NCBI GenBank assembly: GCA_004211435.1
Contig: SECS01000004.1
Coordinates: forward strand, 1 to 64,000
Direction of reading: 5' to 3'
Source of the DNA: Novosphingobium sp.
Lineage (GTDB): Bacteria; Pseudomonadota; Alphaproteobacteria; Sphingomonadales; Sphingomonadaceae
DNA: 64,000 nt
Made by a program: the position numbers and the translations under genes. Positions 47,532-58,246 of this stretch are shown here, in pieces; within the stretch, counting starts at the first letter, position 1, and each line of letters begins with the position of its first letter. The notes beneath the pieces were generated by a model. The model saw only the letters and a program-made list of their open reading frames with translations. It did not search any database and had not been told where the DNA came from.

Positions 47532-48998
47532 TCAGCCTCGACAATCGCCCCAGACGACGATGGCGTCCGTGCCCAGCCGCTCAGGCACCCGCACGGCCTT
47601 GATCAGCCGGCAGTGCCGTCCGACGTAGTCGAGCACCAGGCGGTGCGTTTCTTCGTTGACCGGCGCGTTGCGGATCGGTTCGGCCATGACCACCGCGCCC
47701 GGCCGCAGCGCCAGCAGGCGCCGCGTTTCATCCAGGGTCGAGAACTGGCTGACGTTCTTCTCGATCAGGTGACTCAGGTGGGTGGGGAACACCAGCGGCG
47801 TGATCAGCGGCTGCCCGGTCAGGCGATAGATTTGCGGCGGGCCGTCGTAGCTGAGCAGTGGCCCGCGGCCGACGTGGGCCCGCACGGTCGCGACCAGCTC
47901 GGCGATCGCGGCGCGCGACTGGCGCGTATGTGCGAAGTCGAAAGGCGGTGCGAGGACGAAGGACAGCGCGGCGATCACCACCATCCACAGCCGCCCGCGC
48001 AGCGCCAGGAAGGGCGCGGCGGCGATGCAGAGCGGCACGAGCAGCGGCATGCCGTAGTGCAGGTAGAAATTGGGCACGGCGCAGAGCCCCGCGAAAGCCG
48101 CGATGAGCCAGAGCAGCACGAAGCGTCGTGGTTCCGGTGCGGTCAGCCGCAAGCCGAAGCTCGCGATGGCCAGGAACGGCAGGAGCATCACGGCCATGAT
48201 GCCGAGGCGGATGAGCGAGGTCAGCGCGTGCGGTGTCTTGGCGAGGTTCGAGACGACCATCGCGTGCCAGAATTCGGGCCAGTGCCCGCTTGCCGCATAG
48301 CCGCCCGCGATCAGCAGGGTGGGGACCGCGCCGAGCGCCATCCACAGCAGCACGGCACAGACCACGCGCCCGCGCGGGGCGGACGAGCGCCAGAGAGTCC
48401 AGCCGCAGACCAGGCCGAGGAAGGCGCCTTCGAACAGCGCCGTCGTCTTGATCGCGATTCCGAGCCCGGCAAGCAGCATCGCCAGCGCTGCGACCGCCGG
48501 TGCGCGGCCTTCGCGAAGTGCGGGCATGGCGCGCAGCACGAGCAGCGCGGCCAGGGCGATGAACAGGTTGTAGAACACCGGGCTCTGGCCGCCGAAGCCT
48601 TGCAGAGGGGCGAGCCACAACAGGTAGCAGATTCCGGCCAGAAGCCCCCCGACTTCCCGCCCGGCCTCGGGACGAAGGCGGGTGGCGATGCTGTCGATGG
48701 TGGAGGCGGTGGCAGCCGCGAACAGCGTCGCCACGAGCTGATAGGCCAGTGGTGCGGTCGAGATCGCGGTGATCAGGTAGTAGATCGCGAAAAGCCCGAA
48801 AGGCTTGCGATCCCACAGGTCGACATAGGGCAAGGCGCCATGATGCATGGCGATGCCGACGGTGTGATAGAACACCTCGTCGCCGTGGAGATTGGGATCG
48901 CCGAAGGTGTCGCAGCGCAGGACCAGCGCGACCAGCAAGAGGATTGCGAAGCGCACGAGCGGCGAGAATCGATCGGGCCAGATCGATGGACTGGGCAT
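47532..48998 (-). CDS. Multi-pass glycosyltransferase, GT39/ArnT-like
   Basis: 488 residues with about 10-12 hydrophobic helices. The first periplasmic loop has the acidic LHGDEVFYHTVG and DLWDRKPFG, like the catalytic region of ArnT/PMT-type (GT-C) enzymes that use polyprenyl-phosphate sugars. It would act at the inner membrane on a lipid, glycan or protein. It is the only minus-strand gene within the ribosomal cluster, 6 bases from the stop of the convergent EAL gene. 161 bases separate its start from rplO, leaving room for divergent promoters. Confidence 0.8.
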   Translation of the reverse strand: MPSPSIWPDRFSPLVRFAILLLVALVLRCDTFGDPNLHGDEVFYHTVGIAMHHGALPYVDLWDRKPFGLFAIYYLITAISTAPLAYQLVATLFAAATASTIDSIATRLRPEAGREVGGLLAGICYLLWLAPLQGFGGQSPVFYNLFIALAALLVLRAMPALREGRAPAVAALAMLLAGLGIAIKTTALFEGAFLGLVCGWTLWRSSAPRGRVVCAVLLWMALGAVPTLLIAGGYAASGHWPEFWHAMVVSNLAKTPHALTSLIRLGIMAVMLLPFLAIASFGLRLTAPEPRRFVLLWLIAAFAGLCAVPNFYLHYGMPLLVPLCIAAAPFLALRGRLWMVVIAALSFVLAPPFDFAHTRQSRAAIAELVATVRAHVGRGPLLSYDGPPQIYRLTGQPLITPLVFPTHLSHLIEKNVSQFSTLDETRRLLALRPGAVVMAEPIRNAPVNEETHRLVLDYVGRHCRLIKAVRVPERLGTDAIVVWGDCRG

Positions 48999-49159
48999 TG
49001 TCGACGGTTCCCCCTGGTGCCCCGTCTTGCCTCAGTCGGCCGGGCCTGGAAAGGGCGTGGATGTCGGGCTTGCCGAAAAGGGGTGACAGGGCGCCCCGCT
49101 TCGCCTAAGGGGCCGCCTTTCCAACCAAGCGCGACCAAAGCGAAAGCGAGTGCAGACCC

Positions 49160-49708
49160 ATGACTTTCAAACTCAACGATCTCCGTGACAATGCCGGTGC
49201 CCGCAAGAGCCGCATGCGTGTCGGCCGTGGTATCGGCTCGGGCAAGGGCAAGACTGCCGGCCGCGGCCAGAAGGGTGCCAAGGCACGCTCGGGCGTCAGC
49301 ATCAACGGGTTCGAGGGTGGCCAGATGCCGCTCCACATGCGCATCCCGAAGCGTGGCTTCAACAACATCTTCGCCAAGGACTATGCCGAGGTGAACCTGG
49401 GCCTGATCCAGAAGGCGATCGACGCCGGCAAGCTCGACGCCAAGGCCGACATCGATCACGCCGCTCTGAAGGCGGCCGGTCTTGCCCGTGGCGGCAAGGA
49501 CGGCGTCCGCCTGCTGGGCAAGGGCGAGTTCACCGCCAAGGTCAGCTTCAAGGTCGACGGCGTGTCGAAGGGCGCGCGCGAGGCGGTCGAGAAGCTCGGC
49601 GGTTCGGTGACCGTGCCCGAGGCCGGCCCGAGCGAGCACGAGAAGAAGACGGCGCGCCGCGAAGCCAACAAGGCTGCCAAGGCCGCTCCGAAGGCCGCCA
49701 AGGCCTAA
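49160..49708 (+). CDS. rplO: 50S ribosomal protein L15
   Basis: 182 residues (E. coli 144). Core from [20 protein letters not shown] through [12 protein letters not shown] to the [18 protein letters not shown] end. The extra 30-odd residues are a Lys/Ala-rich tail. Because it is cut off from rpmD by a terminator and two other genes, rplO must have its own promoter, probably in the 161 bases before it; I see no textbook -35/-10 there. Confidence 0.97.
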   Translation: MTFKLNDLRDNAGARKSRMRVGRGIGSGKGKTAGRGQKGAKARSGVSINGFEGGQMPLHMRIPKRGFNNIFAKDYAEVNLGLIQKAIDAGKLDAKADIDHAALKAAGLARGGKDGVRLLGKGEFTAKVSFKVDGVSKGAREAVEKLGGSVTVPEAGPSEHEKKTARREANKAAKAAPKAAKA

Positions 49709-49725
49709 ATTATCAGGACAAAGCC

Positions 49726-49776
49726 GGGCGGGGTTCTTGCATCCCCGCCCGCGCCCTATATGGGCCTTTCCCATAT
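49726..49776 (+). other. Tandem hairpins between rplO and secY
   Basis: First stem GGGCGGGG (49726-49733) / CCCCGCCC (49743-49750); second stem ATATGGG (49758-49764) / CCCATAT (49770-49776). Neither is followed by a strong T-run, so they could be partial terminators, RNA-stabilising elements or a leader for secY. Confidence 0.55.
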
Positions 49777-49855
49777 GGACTGAGGATGACCGGCCCTGCC
49801 GAGACTCGAAGCTTCGAGACTCGGCTCCGGCGCCCAAAGCAAGGCTAATCCCTAA

Positions 49856-51205
49856 ATGGCATCACGCGCCGACAACATCGCGAGCAACCTGAACCTCGCC
49901 AACTTCTCGAAAGCCACCGAGCTCAAGAAGCGCATCTGGTTCACGGTCGGCGCGCTGATCGTCTTCCGTTTCCTCACGTTCGTGCCGCTGCCGGGTATCA
50001 ACCCCGTGGCGCTGAAGCAGTTCCTGGATCGCAGCGCTGGCGGCATCCTCGACTTCTTCAACATGTTCTCGGGCGGCGCGCTGTCGAACTACAGCCTGAT
50101 CAGTCTCGGCGTGATGCCCTACATCACCGCTTCGATCGTGGTGCAGCTTGCAGCCTCGCTGCATCCCTCGCTCGCCGCGCTCAAGAAGGAAGGCGATTCG
50201 GGGCGCAAGAAGCTCAACCAGTATTCGCGCTACGGCGCCGTGCTGCTCGCGGTGATCCAGGGCTTCGCGATTCTCAAGAACGCCGAAGTCCAGGGCTTCG
50301 CGGTCAATCCGGGCACGCTGTTCTACGTCGCCGGCCTGATTTCGCTCGTTGGCGGCACGATGTTCCTGCTGTGGATCGGTGAGCAGATCACCTCGCGCGG
50401 CATCGGCAACGGCACCTCGCTGATCATCATGGCCGGTATCGTCGCGCAGATGCCGACGGCGATCGTCAACATGTTCGAAGGTGGCCGCACCGGTTCGGTC
50501 AACGGCTTCCTCATCGCCGGCATGCTGTTGCTGCTCGTGGCCATGGTCTTGCTGATCTGCTTCATGGAGCGTGCCCAGCGCCGCCTGCTGATCCAGTATC
50601 CCAAGCGCGCGACCCAGCGCGGCATGATGCAGGCCGATCGCAGTCACCTGCCGCTCAAGCTCAACACCGCCGGCGTCATTCCGCCGATCTTCGCCAGCTC
50701 GCTGCTGCTGCTGCCGCTGACGATCAGCCAGTTCGCCGGTTCCTCGCTGTCGCCCGACACCACCTTCGGTTCGATCGTCCAGCGCGTGAACCAGTACCTG
50801 CAGCACGGCCAGCCCATCTACATGGTGCTCTACGCCGCAGGCATCATCTTCTTCAGCTTCTTCTACACCGCCGTGGTCTTCAATCCCGAGGAAACGTCGG
50901 AGAACCTCAAGAAGAACGGCGGTTTCATCCCCGGCATCCGTCCGGGCAAGAACACCGAGAAGTATCTCGACTACGTGCTGACGCGCATCACCGTGATCGG
51001 TGCCGGCTACCTGACCCTGGTCTGCGTGCTGCCCGAATGGGTTATCGCGCAGACGGGGGTGCACTTCCTCGTCGCCGGCGGCACGAGCCTGCTGATCGTG
51101 GTCAACGTCACGGTCGACACGATCACCCAGATCCAGTCGCACCTGCTGGCGCACCAGTACGGCGACCTGATCAAGAAGGCCAAACTCAAGGGACGCATGC
51201 GCTGA
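49856..51205 (+). CDS. secY: Protein translocase subunit SecY
   Basis: 449 residues (E. coli 443), ten predicted membrane helices. Landmarks: IWFTVGALIVFRFLTFVPLP, ISLGVMPYITASIVVQ, LLIQYPKRATQRG and PLKLNTAGVIPPIFASS. Channel of the Sec system. A 148-base gap with two hairpins precedes it. No rpmJ follows, as usual in this class; adk starts 42 bases after the stop. Confidence 0.98.
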   Translation: MASRADNIASNLNLANFSKATELKKRIWFTVGALIVFRFLTFVPLPGINPVALKQFLDRSAGGILDFFNMFSGGALSNYSLISLGVMPYITASIVVQLAASLHPSLAALKKEGDSGRKKLNQYSRYGAVLLAVIQGFAILKNAEVQGFAVNPGTLFYVAGLISLVGGTMFLLWIGEQITSRGIGNGTSLIIMAGIVAQMPTAIVNMFEGGRTGSVNGFLIAGMLLLLVAMVLLICFMERAQRRLLIQYPKRATQRGMMQADRSHLPLKLNTAGVIPPIFASSLLLLPLTISQFAGSSLSPDTTFGSIVQRVNQYLQHGQPIYMVLYAAGIIFFSFFYTAVVFNPEETSENLKKNGGFIPGIRPGKNTEKYLDYVLTRITVIGAGYLTLVCVLPEWVIAQTGVHFLVAGGTSLLIVVNVTVDTITQIQSHLLAHQYGDLIKKAKLKGRMR

Positions 51206-51246
51206 TCGGGGCGCGTGCGGATTGAAAAGATAAAAGGGGCGATGAC

Positions 51247-51891
51247 GTGAATATCATCCTGCTGGGACCGCCGGGGGCGGGCAAGGGCACGCAGGCGCAG
51301 CGCCTGGTCGAAAGCCGCGGCATGGTCCAGCTCTCCACCGGCGACATGCTGCGCGAGACGCGCAAGGCCGACACCCCGCTGGGTCGTCAGGTTGCCGAAG
51401 TCATGGATTCGGGCGCGCTCGTCTCGGACGAGATCGTCTCGGCCATGATCGACGAGAAGCTCGCGGGCCTGCCGGCCGAGACCGGCGTGATCTTCGACGG
51501 CTATCCGCGCACCGCCGCCCAGGCTCACTCGCTCGACGACATCCTGGCCGGCCGCGGTCGCAAGCTCGACAGCGTGATCGAACTCGACGTCAACGAGGAC
51601 GCGCTCGTCGAGCGCATCACCGGTCGCTACACCTGCGCGAGCTGCGGCAAGGGCTATCACGACACGTTCGAGCAGCCCAAGGTCGAGAACACCTGCGACA
51701 AGTGCGGTGGTCACGAGTTCAAGCGCCGGCCCGACGACAACGAGGACACCGTGCGCACGCGCATGGCCGAGTATCGCGCCAAGACCGCGCCGATCCTGCC
51801 GATCTACGAAGCGCGCGGCATCGTCTCGCGGGTGGACGGCATGGCGCCGATGGACGATGTCACCGGAGCGATCGAGAAGATCCTCGGCTAG
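51247..51891 (+). CDS. adk: Adenylate kinase
   Basis: 214 residues, long form with a zinc lid. P-loop GPPGAGKGT (7-15), DGYPRT, and lid cysteines C130, C133, C150 and C153. Starts with GTG 42 bases after secY, with AAGGGG before it. Balances AMP, ADP and ATP. Followed 25 bases on by a secreted SRPBCC gene instead of rpsM. Confidence 0.96.
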   Translation: MNIILLGPPGAGKGTQAQRLVESRGMVQLSTGDMLRETRKADTPLGRQVAEVMDSGALVSDEIVSAMIDEKLAGLPAETGVIFDGYPRTAAQAHSLDDILAGRGRKLDSVIELDVNEDALVERITGRYTCASCGKGYHDTFEQPKVENTCDKCGGHEFKRRPDDNEDTVRTRMAEYRAKTAPILPIYEARGIVSRVDGMAPMDDVTGAIEKILG

Positions 51892-51916
51892 CGGCCGGGC
51901 AGGGGGAGACGGGAAG

Positions 51917-52510
51917 ATGCGTGGTCTGGTTCTTGCGCTGCTCTCGCTGACCCTTACCGTCCCCGCGCAGGCGGAGGTCGTTGCCAGGACCGACGCCGGT
52001 TTCGTCTCGCGCCAGGTCGCGGAAGTCACGGCCAGTCCCGAAGAAGCCTGGAAGGTCCTCGTCGATCCTGCCGAATGGTGGAACGGCGAGCACAGCTTCT
52101 CGGGCGACGCCAAGAACCTCTCGCTCGATGCGCGCGCCGGTGGCTGCTTCTGCGAAGCGCTGCCCGGTGAAGGCGAGAAGGGCTGGCTCAATCCGCGCGG
52201 TGGCGTCGAGCACATGCGCGTGGTCTTCGTCGACAAGGGCAAGGCGCTGCGCATGAGCGGCGCGCTCGGTCCCCTGCAGTCCGAAGCGCTCACGGGCGCG
52301 CTGACGATCACGCTCAAGCCCGTCGAGGGCGGCACCCGGCTGACCTGGGAATATGTCGTCGGCGGCTACATGCGCTACAAGCCCGAGCAGATCGTGCCTG
52401 CGGTAGACAAGGTGCTCGGCGATCAGCTCTCGCGCCTGGCCGACAAGCTCGGTCGCAAGGTTTCGACCGAGGCGCCGAAGCCGCAGCCGGGGATGGAAGC
52501 GGGCCGCTGA
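51917..52510 (+). CDS. Secreted SRPBCC-fold protein (AHSA1/START-like)
   Basis: 197 residues. Signal peptide MRGLVLALLSLTLTVPAQAE, then the SRPBCC fold: VSRQVAEVTASPEEAWKVLV, PAEWWNGEH, ALTGALTITLKPVEGGTRLTW. Members bind hydrophobic ligands or activate Hsp90; an exported one is unusual for AHSA1 proteins. Function unknown. GGGGGAG lies before the ATG. It lies 25 bases after adk on the same strand, so it is probably cotranscribed. It separates adk from rpsM. Confidence 0.83.
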   Translation: MRGLVLALLSLTLTVPAQAEVVARTDAGFVSRQVAEVTASPEEAWKVLVDPAEWWNGEHSFSGDAKNLSLDARAGGCFCEALPGEGEKGWLNPRGGVEHMRVVFVDKGKALRMSGALGPLQSEALTGALTITLKPVEGGTRLTWEYVVGGYMRYKPEQIVPAVDKVLGDQLSRLADKLGRKVSTEAPKPQPGMEAGR

Positions 52511-52622
52511 CCGTTCTCGAATATGGTGGACAAGGCTGCGGATGGGGCGGGGCGACGGTGATCTCGCTTTGACCTCGCGGGGCCGATCCTGTATGGCGAA
52601 TGCACCAAGCGCGATGCCGCCG

Positions 52623-52648
52623 AAACCCTGCGTTGAGCTGGGGTTTTT
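52623..52648 (+). terminator. Possible terminator after the SRPBCC gene
   Basis: AAACCC (52623-52628) / GGGTTT (52641-52646) with a 12-base loop and two further T. The T-run is used in the stem, so this is weak. Confidence 0.35.
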
Positions 52649-52660
52649 CCTCGCGCGGCG

Positions 52661-52689
52661 TTGACAGTATCGGCGAATCGCCGTAAGCG
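52661..52689 (+). promoter_or_regulatory. Candidate alpha operon promoter
   Basis: TTGACA (52661-52666), 17-base spacer, TAAGCG (52684-52689). Consensus -35, weak -10, the same style as the candidate before rpsL. It would give a leader of about 135 bases before the rpsM start. Confidence 0.5.
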
Positions 52690-52790
52690 CGCCCTTCATT
52701 CGACAGAAATGGTTGAGTCCGGCAGGCGACTGCATGATGCACGCCGACCGGGCTTTTGCCTGTGTTTTCCGTGGAATGACGCGTTGAGAT

Positions 52791-52814
52791 AGGGATCGCG
52801 GACCCGCTGTCCCT
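52791..52814 (+). promoter_or_regulatory. Leader hairpin before rpsM
   Basis: AGGGA (52791-52795) / TCCCT (52810-52814), with an inner GCG/CGC stem. It ends 8 bases before the AGGAG ribosome site of rpsM, a position suited to translational control such as ribosomal-protein feedback. This is inference. Confidence 0.4.
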
Positions 52815-52832
52815 GTGGAGCAGGAGAATTAA

Positions 52833-53201
52833 GTGGCTCGTATTGCCGGGGTGAACATCCCCACCAACAAGCGCGTGATCATCGCGCTGACCTACATTCA
52901 CGGTATCGGCTCGTTCAAGGCCCGCCAGATCGTCGACAAGCTGGGCATCGATCATGCCCGCCGCGTGCAGGACCTGAGCGATCAGGAAGTCCTCCACATC
53001 CGCGAAGCGATCGACGCCGAGCACACGGTCGAGGGTGACCTTCGCCGCGAAACCGCGATGAACATCAAGCGTCTGATGGACCTGGCCTGCTATCGCGGCC
53101 TGCGTCACCGCAAGGGCCTCCCGGTCCGCGGCCAGCGCACGCACACGAACGCCCGCACCCGCAAGGGCAAGGCCAAGCCCATCGCCGGCAAGAAGAAGTA
53201 A
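52833..53201 (+). CDS. rpsM: 30S ribosomal protein S13
   Basis: 122 residues (E. coli 118). GTG start, AGGAG 6 bases before. Bridges head to 50S and touches P-site t[21 protein letters not shown] and [17 protein letters not shown] mark it. First gene of the alpha operon. A dispersed repeat element lies right after the stop. Confidence 0.97.
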   Translation: MARIAGVNIPTNKRVIIALTYIHGIGSFKARQIVDKLGIDHARRVQDLSDQEVLHIREAIDAEHTVEGDLRRETAMNIKRLMDLACYRGLRHRKGLPVRGQRTHTNARTRKGKAKPIAGKKK

Positions 53202-53207
53202 GCTCAC

Positions 53208-53240
53208 TTCGAGAAGCTCAGTACGAGCGGATCGAAGCGA
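53208..53240. repeat. Dispersed repeat, copy 1
   Basis: Begins CTTCGAGAAGCTCAGTACG and ends GGATCGAAGCG. It shares the start CTTCGA-AAGCTCAG with the element at 60539-60563. Such short repeats are scattered in sphingomonad genomes. It lies between rpsM and rpsK. Confidence 0.6.
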
Positions 53241-53278
53241 ACCTCTTTTCCTTCCGAGACACGACAGGATAACCGATC

Positions 53279-53668
53279 ATGGCACGCGAACCTCAGCGCA
53301 TTAAGCGCCGCGAGCGCAAGAACATCACGAGCGGCATCGCGCACGTGAATGCGAGCTTCAACAACACGATGGTCACCATCACCGACGCCCAGGGCAATGC
53401 GATCAGCTGGTCCTCGGCCGGCATGATGGGCTTCAAGGGCAGCCGCAAGTCGACCCCGTATGCCGCTCAGGTGGCCGCGGACGACGCCGGCAAGAAGGCC
53501 GCCGAACACGGCGTCCGCACCCTCGAGGTCGAAGTCAAGGGCCCGGGTTCGGGCCGTGAAAGCGCGCTGCGCGCTCTGCAGGCGGTGGGCTTCACCATCA
53601 CCTCGATCCGCGACGTGACGCCGATCCCGCACAACGGGGTCCGGCCGTCCAAGCGTCGCCGCGTCTGA
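53279..53668 (+). CDS. rpsK: 30S ribosomal protein S11
   Basis: 129 residues (E. coli 129). Platform protein at the E site. [19 protein letters not shown] and [19 protein letters not shown] mark it. No rpsD follows (in E. coli rpsD comes next); alphaproteobacteria usually keep rpsD elsewhere. Two strong hairpins lie between it and rpoA. Confidence 0.97.
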   Translation: MAREPQRIKRRERKNITSGIAHVNASFNNTMVTITDAQGNAISWSSAGMMGFKGSRKSTPYAAQVAADDAGKKAAEHGVRTLEVEVKGPGSGRESALRALQAVGFTITSIRDVTPIPHNGVRPSKRRRV

Positions 53669-53678
53669 TCGAGTCTTT

Positions 53679-53704
53679 TGGCGGAGCTCGTCTCCGCCAC
53701 TTTT
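53679..53704 (+). terminator. Hairpin with T-run between rpsK and rpoA
   Basis: TGGCGGAG (53679-53686), 5-base loop, CTCCGCCA (53692-53699), then C and four T. Shaped like an intrinsic terminator inside the alpha operon; it may attenuate rpoA-rplQ transcription. Confidence 0.7.
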
Positions 53705-53710
53705 CGGATC

Positions 53711-53738
53711 GGCCGCGGCCCGCAATGGGCCCGCGGCC
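53711..53738 (+). other. Very GC-rich hairpin before rpoA
   Basis: GGCCGCGGCCC (53711-53721), 5-base loop, GGGCCCGCGGCC (53727-53738) with one bulged base. Second strong hairpin in the 118-bp gap. It might act with the first as an attenuator or processing site. Confidence 0.7.
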
Positions 53739-53786
53739 GCAGCCGCAAGAACAAGCCCTAGGGCCAAAATTCATTAGGGGACACCC

Positions 53787-54854
53787 ATGACTGTCAACAT
53801 CAAGAACTGGCAGGAACTGAAGAAGCCCAACAACCTCGAAGTGAAGGCGGGCAACGACCCCAAGCGCCGCGCGACCTTCGTCGCGGAGCCTCTCGAGCGC
53901 GGCTTCGGTCTGACGCTCGGTAACGCGCTGCGCCGCGTGTTGCTCTCGTCGCTGCAGGGTGCGGCGATCACCTCGATCAAGATCGAGAACGTTCTGCACG
54001 AGTTCTCGAGCCTCGCCGGCGTGCGCGAGGACGTGACCGACATCGTCCTCAACGTGAAGCAGATCGCCCTGAAGATGCAGGGCGAAGGTCCGAAGCGTCT
54101 TCAGCTTTCGGCCACCGGCCCGGCCGAAGTCACCGCCGGTGACATCGCCGTGACCGGCGACATCGAGGTCATGAACAAGGACCTCGTGATCTGCCACCTC
54201 GACGAGGGTGCGACGCTCAACATGGAGCTGACCGCCGACGTGGGTAAGGGTTACGTTCCCGCCGTGGGCAACCGCCCGGTCGACGCGCCGATCGGCCTGA
54301 TCCCGATCGACTCGCTCTACTCGCCGGTCCGTCAGGTGTCGTACAAGGTCGACAACGCGCGTATCGGGCAGGAGCTGGACTTCGATAAGCTGAACCTCAC
54401 CGTCGAGACCGACGGTACGGTGACGCCCGAGGACGCCGTGGCCTATGCCGCGCGCATCCTGCAGGACCAGCTCGCGCTGTTCGTCCACTTCGAGGACGTG
54501 GCTCCGATCGGCGCTTCGCCGATGATCGGCATCGCTGCCGGCGGCGCCGCCGCTGCGGACGAGGGCGATACCAACCAGCTCAACCGTTACCTTCTCAAGA
54601 AGGTCGACGAGCTCGAGCTGTCGGTGCGTTCGGCCAACTGCCTCAAGAACGACAACATCATCTACATCGGCGACCTGGTCCAGAAGACCGAGGCCGAGAT
54701 GCTCCGCACGCCGAACTTCGGCCGCAAGTCGCTCAACGAGATCAAGGAAGTCCTGAGCTCGATGGGTCTGCGCCTCGGCATGGACATCCCTGGCTGGCCG
54801 CCCGAGAACATCGAAGAAATGGCCAAGAAGCTCGAGCAGGAACTGCTCGGCTAA
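53787..54854 (+). CDS. rpoA: RNA polymerase subunit alpha
   Basis: 355 residues (E. coli 329). N-terminal assembly domain ([36 protein letters not shown]), linker, and C-terminal DNA/activator-binding domain ([31 protein letters not shown]). GGGGACAC before the ATG. It is separated from rpsK by two hairpins, and rplQ follows after 121 bases, longer than usual. Confidence 0.98.
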   Translation: MTVNIKNWQELKKPNNLEVKAGNDPKRRATFVAEPLERGFGLTLGNALRRVLLSSLQGAAITSIKIENVLHEFSSLAGVREDVTDIVLNVKQIALKMQGEGPKRLQLSATGPAEVTAGDIAVTGDIEVMNKDLVICHLDEGATLNMELTADVGKGYVPAVGNRPVDAPIGLIPIDSLYSPVRQVSYKVDNARIGQELDFDKLNLTVETDGTVTPEDAVAYAARILQDQLALFVHFEDVAPIGASPMIGIAAGGAAAADEGDTNQLNRYLLKKVDELELSVRSANCLKNDNIIYIGDLVQKTEAEMLRTPNFGRKSLNEIKEVLSSMGLRLGMDIPGWPPENIEEMAKKLEQELLG

Positions 54855-54867
54855 GGCCGCAAGGTCT

Positions 54868-54889
54868 CACCCCGGCGACGGTCGGGGTG
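54868..54889 (+). other. Hairpin between rpoA and rplQ
   Basis: CACCCCG (54868-54874) / CGGGGTG (54883-54889), 8-base loop. No T-run. Possibly stabilises the rpoA mRNA end. Confidence 0.45.
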
Positions 54890-54975
54890 GGAACCTGAAG
54901 GGTGACGGCGGCGGCCCCAAGCGCTGCCTGGTCTGGGCTACCTCACACGGGCCCCTAACGAACGGAGTATAGAAC

Positions 54976-55398
54976 ATGCGTCACAAACACGGTCATCGTA
55001 AGCTTCAGCGCACCTCGTCGCACCGCGCCGCTCTGCTGCGCAACATGGCAGCCGCACTGATCAAGCACGAGCAGATCACCACCACGACCTCGAAGGCGCG
55101 CGAACTGCGTCCCTACGTCGAGAAGCTGATCACGCTCGGCAAGCGCGGCGGCCTGTCGAACCGCCGTCTGGCCCACGCCCGTCTGCTCGACGACGCGCAG
55201 CTGGTGAAGCTGTTCGACACGCTGGCGACGCGCTACGCCGGTCGCGACGGTGGCTACACCCGCATCATCAAGGCCGGCTTCCGCCAGTCGGACGCCGCCC
55301 CGATCGCGGTGATCGAACTGGTCGACCGCGACACCTCGGCCAAGGGCCAGGATTCGGGTCCGGTCTACAGCGAGGAAGAGGACTTCGCCGAGGCGTAA
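54976..55398 (+). CDS. rplQ: 50S ribosomal protein L17
   Basis: 140 residues (E. coli 127). [20 protein letters not shown] is the family start, and the core ends near IELVDRD. A ~20-residue acidic tail follows. Last gene of the alpha operon; a strong intrinsic terminator comes 40 bases after the stop. Confidence 0.97.
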   Translation: MRHKHGHRKLQRTSSHRAALLRNMAAALIKHEQITTTTSKARELRPYVEKLITLGKRGGLSNRRLAHARLLDDAQLVKLFDTLATRYAGRDGGYTRIIKAGFRQSDAAPIAVIELVDRDTSAKGQDSGPVYSEEEDFAEA

Positions 55399-55438
55399 GT
55401 CCTGCACCGGGCTTCGGCCCGGCCACGAGATTGCAAAG

Positions 55439-55477
55439 GCGGTCGCGAGTGCTAGGCTCGCGGCCGCTTTTGCTTTT
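55439..55477 (+). terminator. Intrinsic terminator after rplQ
   Basis: GCGGTCGCGAG (55439-55449), 7-base loop, CTCGCGGCCGC (55457-55467), then TTTTGCTTTT (55468-55477). Eleven pairs with one wobble and a T-rich tail. The ribosome site of the next gene begins at 55478, so there is no room for a promoter between them. Confidence 0.9.
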
Positions 55478-55487
55478 GGAGAAGAGG

Positions 55488-57647
<2,160 letters not shown>

Positions 57648-57718
57648 GGCGGTTCAGCCCTGCGAAAGCACGCCTGGCCTATGGACCTTCAGATTGGGCT
57701 ATCAGGGGTTTGCTGGCC

Positions 57719-58246
57719 ATGACGCTTTTCCGTTCCCGTACCGCCGCCGCGCTCGCCGCCGCGGCCGCGCTTTCGCTTTCGGCCACGCCTGCCATGGCGC
57801 GGGGCTGGAACCGTCATCATGATCGCGGCGGTCTCGACGCCGGCGACGTGTTCGGCGGCCTGCTGATCATCGGCGGCGTCGCCGCCATCGCCAGCGCCGT
57901 GTCGAAGTCGAACAAGGATCGTCAGGTCCGCGATAACGCGAACTATCCCGACCAGGCGCGCTACGACGATCAATATTATCGCGACGCGCGCGGTGACGAA
58001 GGGGCCGACTACGGCCGCGACGACTATCGCGCACCGCCGGCGAGTTCGTGGCGCTCGGGCGTGAGTGTGGACGCCGCGGTCGATGCCTGCGTTGGCGAGG
58101 TCGAGCGCGACCGATCGATCGACAGCGTCGATGCGGTCAACCGCGAGAGCGATGGCTGGCGCGTCTCGGGCCGCGTGCGCGACGGTGGCGACTTCTCGTG
58201 CTCGGTCGATGGCAGCGGTCGCGTGCGGAACGTCGCCGGGCTCTAG
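57719..58246 (+). CDS. Secreted or membrane-anchored hypothetical protein
   Basis: 175 residues. Signal peptide ending AMARG, a hydrophobic segment GGLLIIGGVAAIASA (about 44-58), an Asp/Arg/Tyr-rich stretch, and a small C-terminal domain with two cysteines (DACVGEV, DFSCSVDG) that could form a disulfide. Similar small exported proteins are common in sphingomonads, but I do not know the function. No strong ribosome site is visible. It overlaps the convergent TRIC gene by 4 bases (CTAG serves both stops). Confidence 0.7.
   Translation: MTLFRSRTAAALAAAAALSLSATPAMARGWNRHHDRGGLDAGDVFGGLLIIGGVAAIASAVSKSNKDRQVRDNANYPDQARYDDQYYRDARGDEGADYGRDDYRAPPASSWRSGVSVDAAVDACVGEVERDRSIDSVDAVNRESDGWRVSGRVRDGGDFSCSVDGSGRVRNVAGL

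Larger units (their letters stand above)
52511..52832. other. 322-bp gap before rpsM
   Basis: No gene seen. It holds a possible terminator, a promoter candidate and a leader hairpin, listed separately. The space marks the start of a separate alpha operon (rpsM-rpsK-rpoA-rplQ). Confidence 0.6.

Noticed and set aside
45214-49159. Insertion sequence or transposon remnant around the spc interruption
   Set aside because: No transposase fragment, terminal inverted repeats or target duplication was seen.
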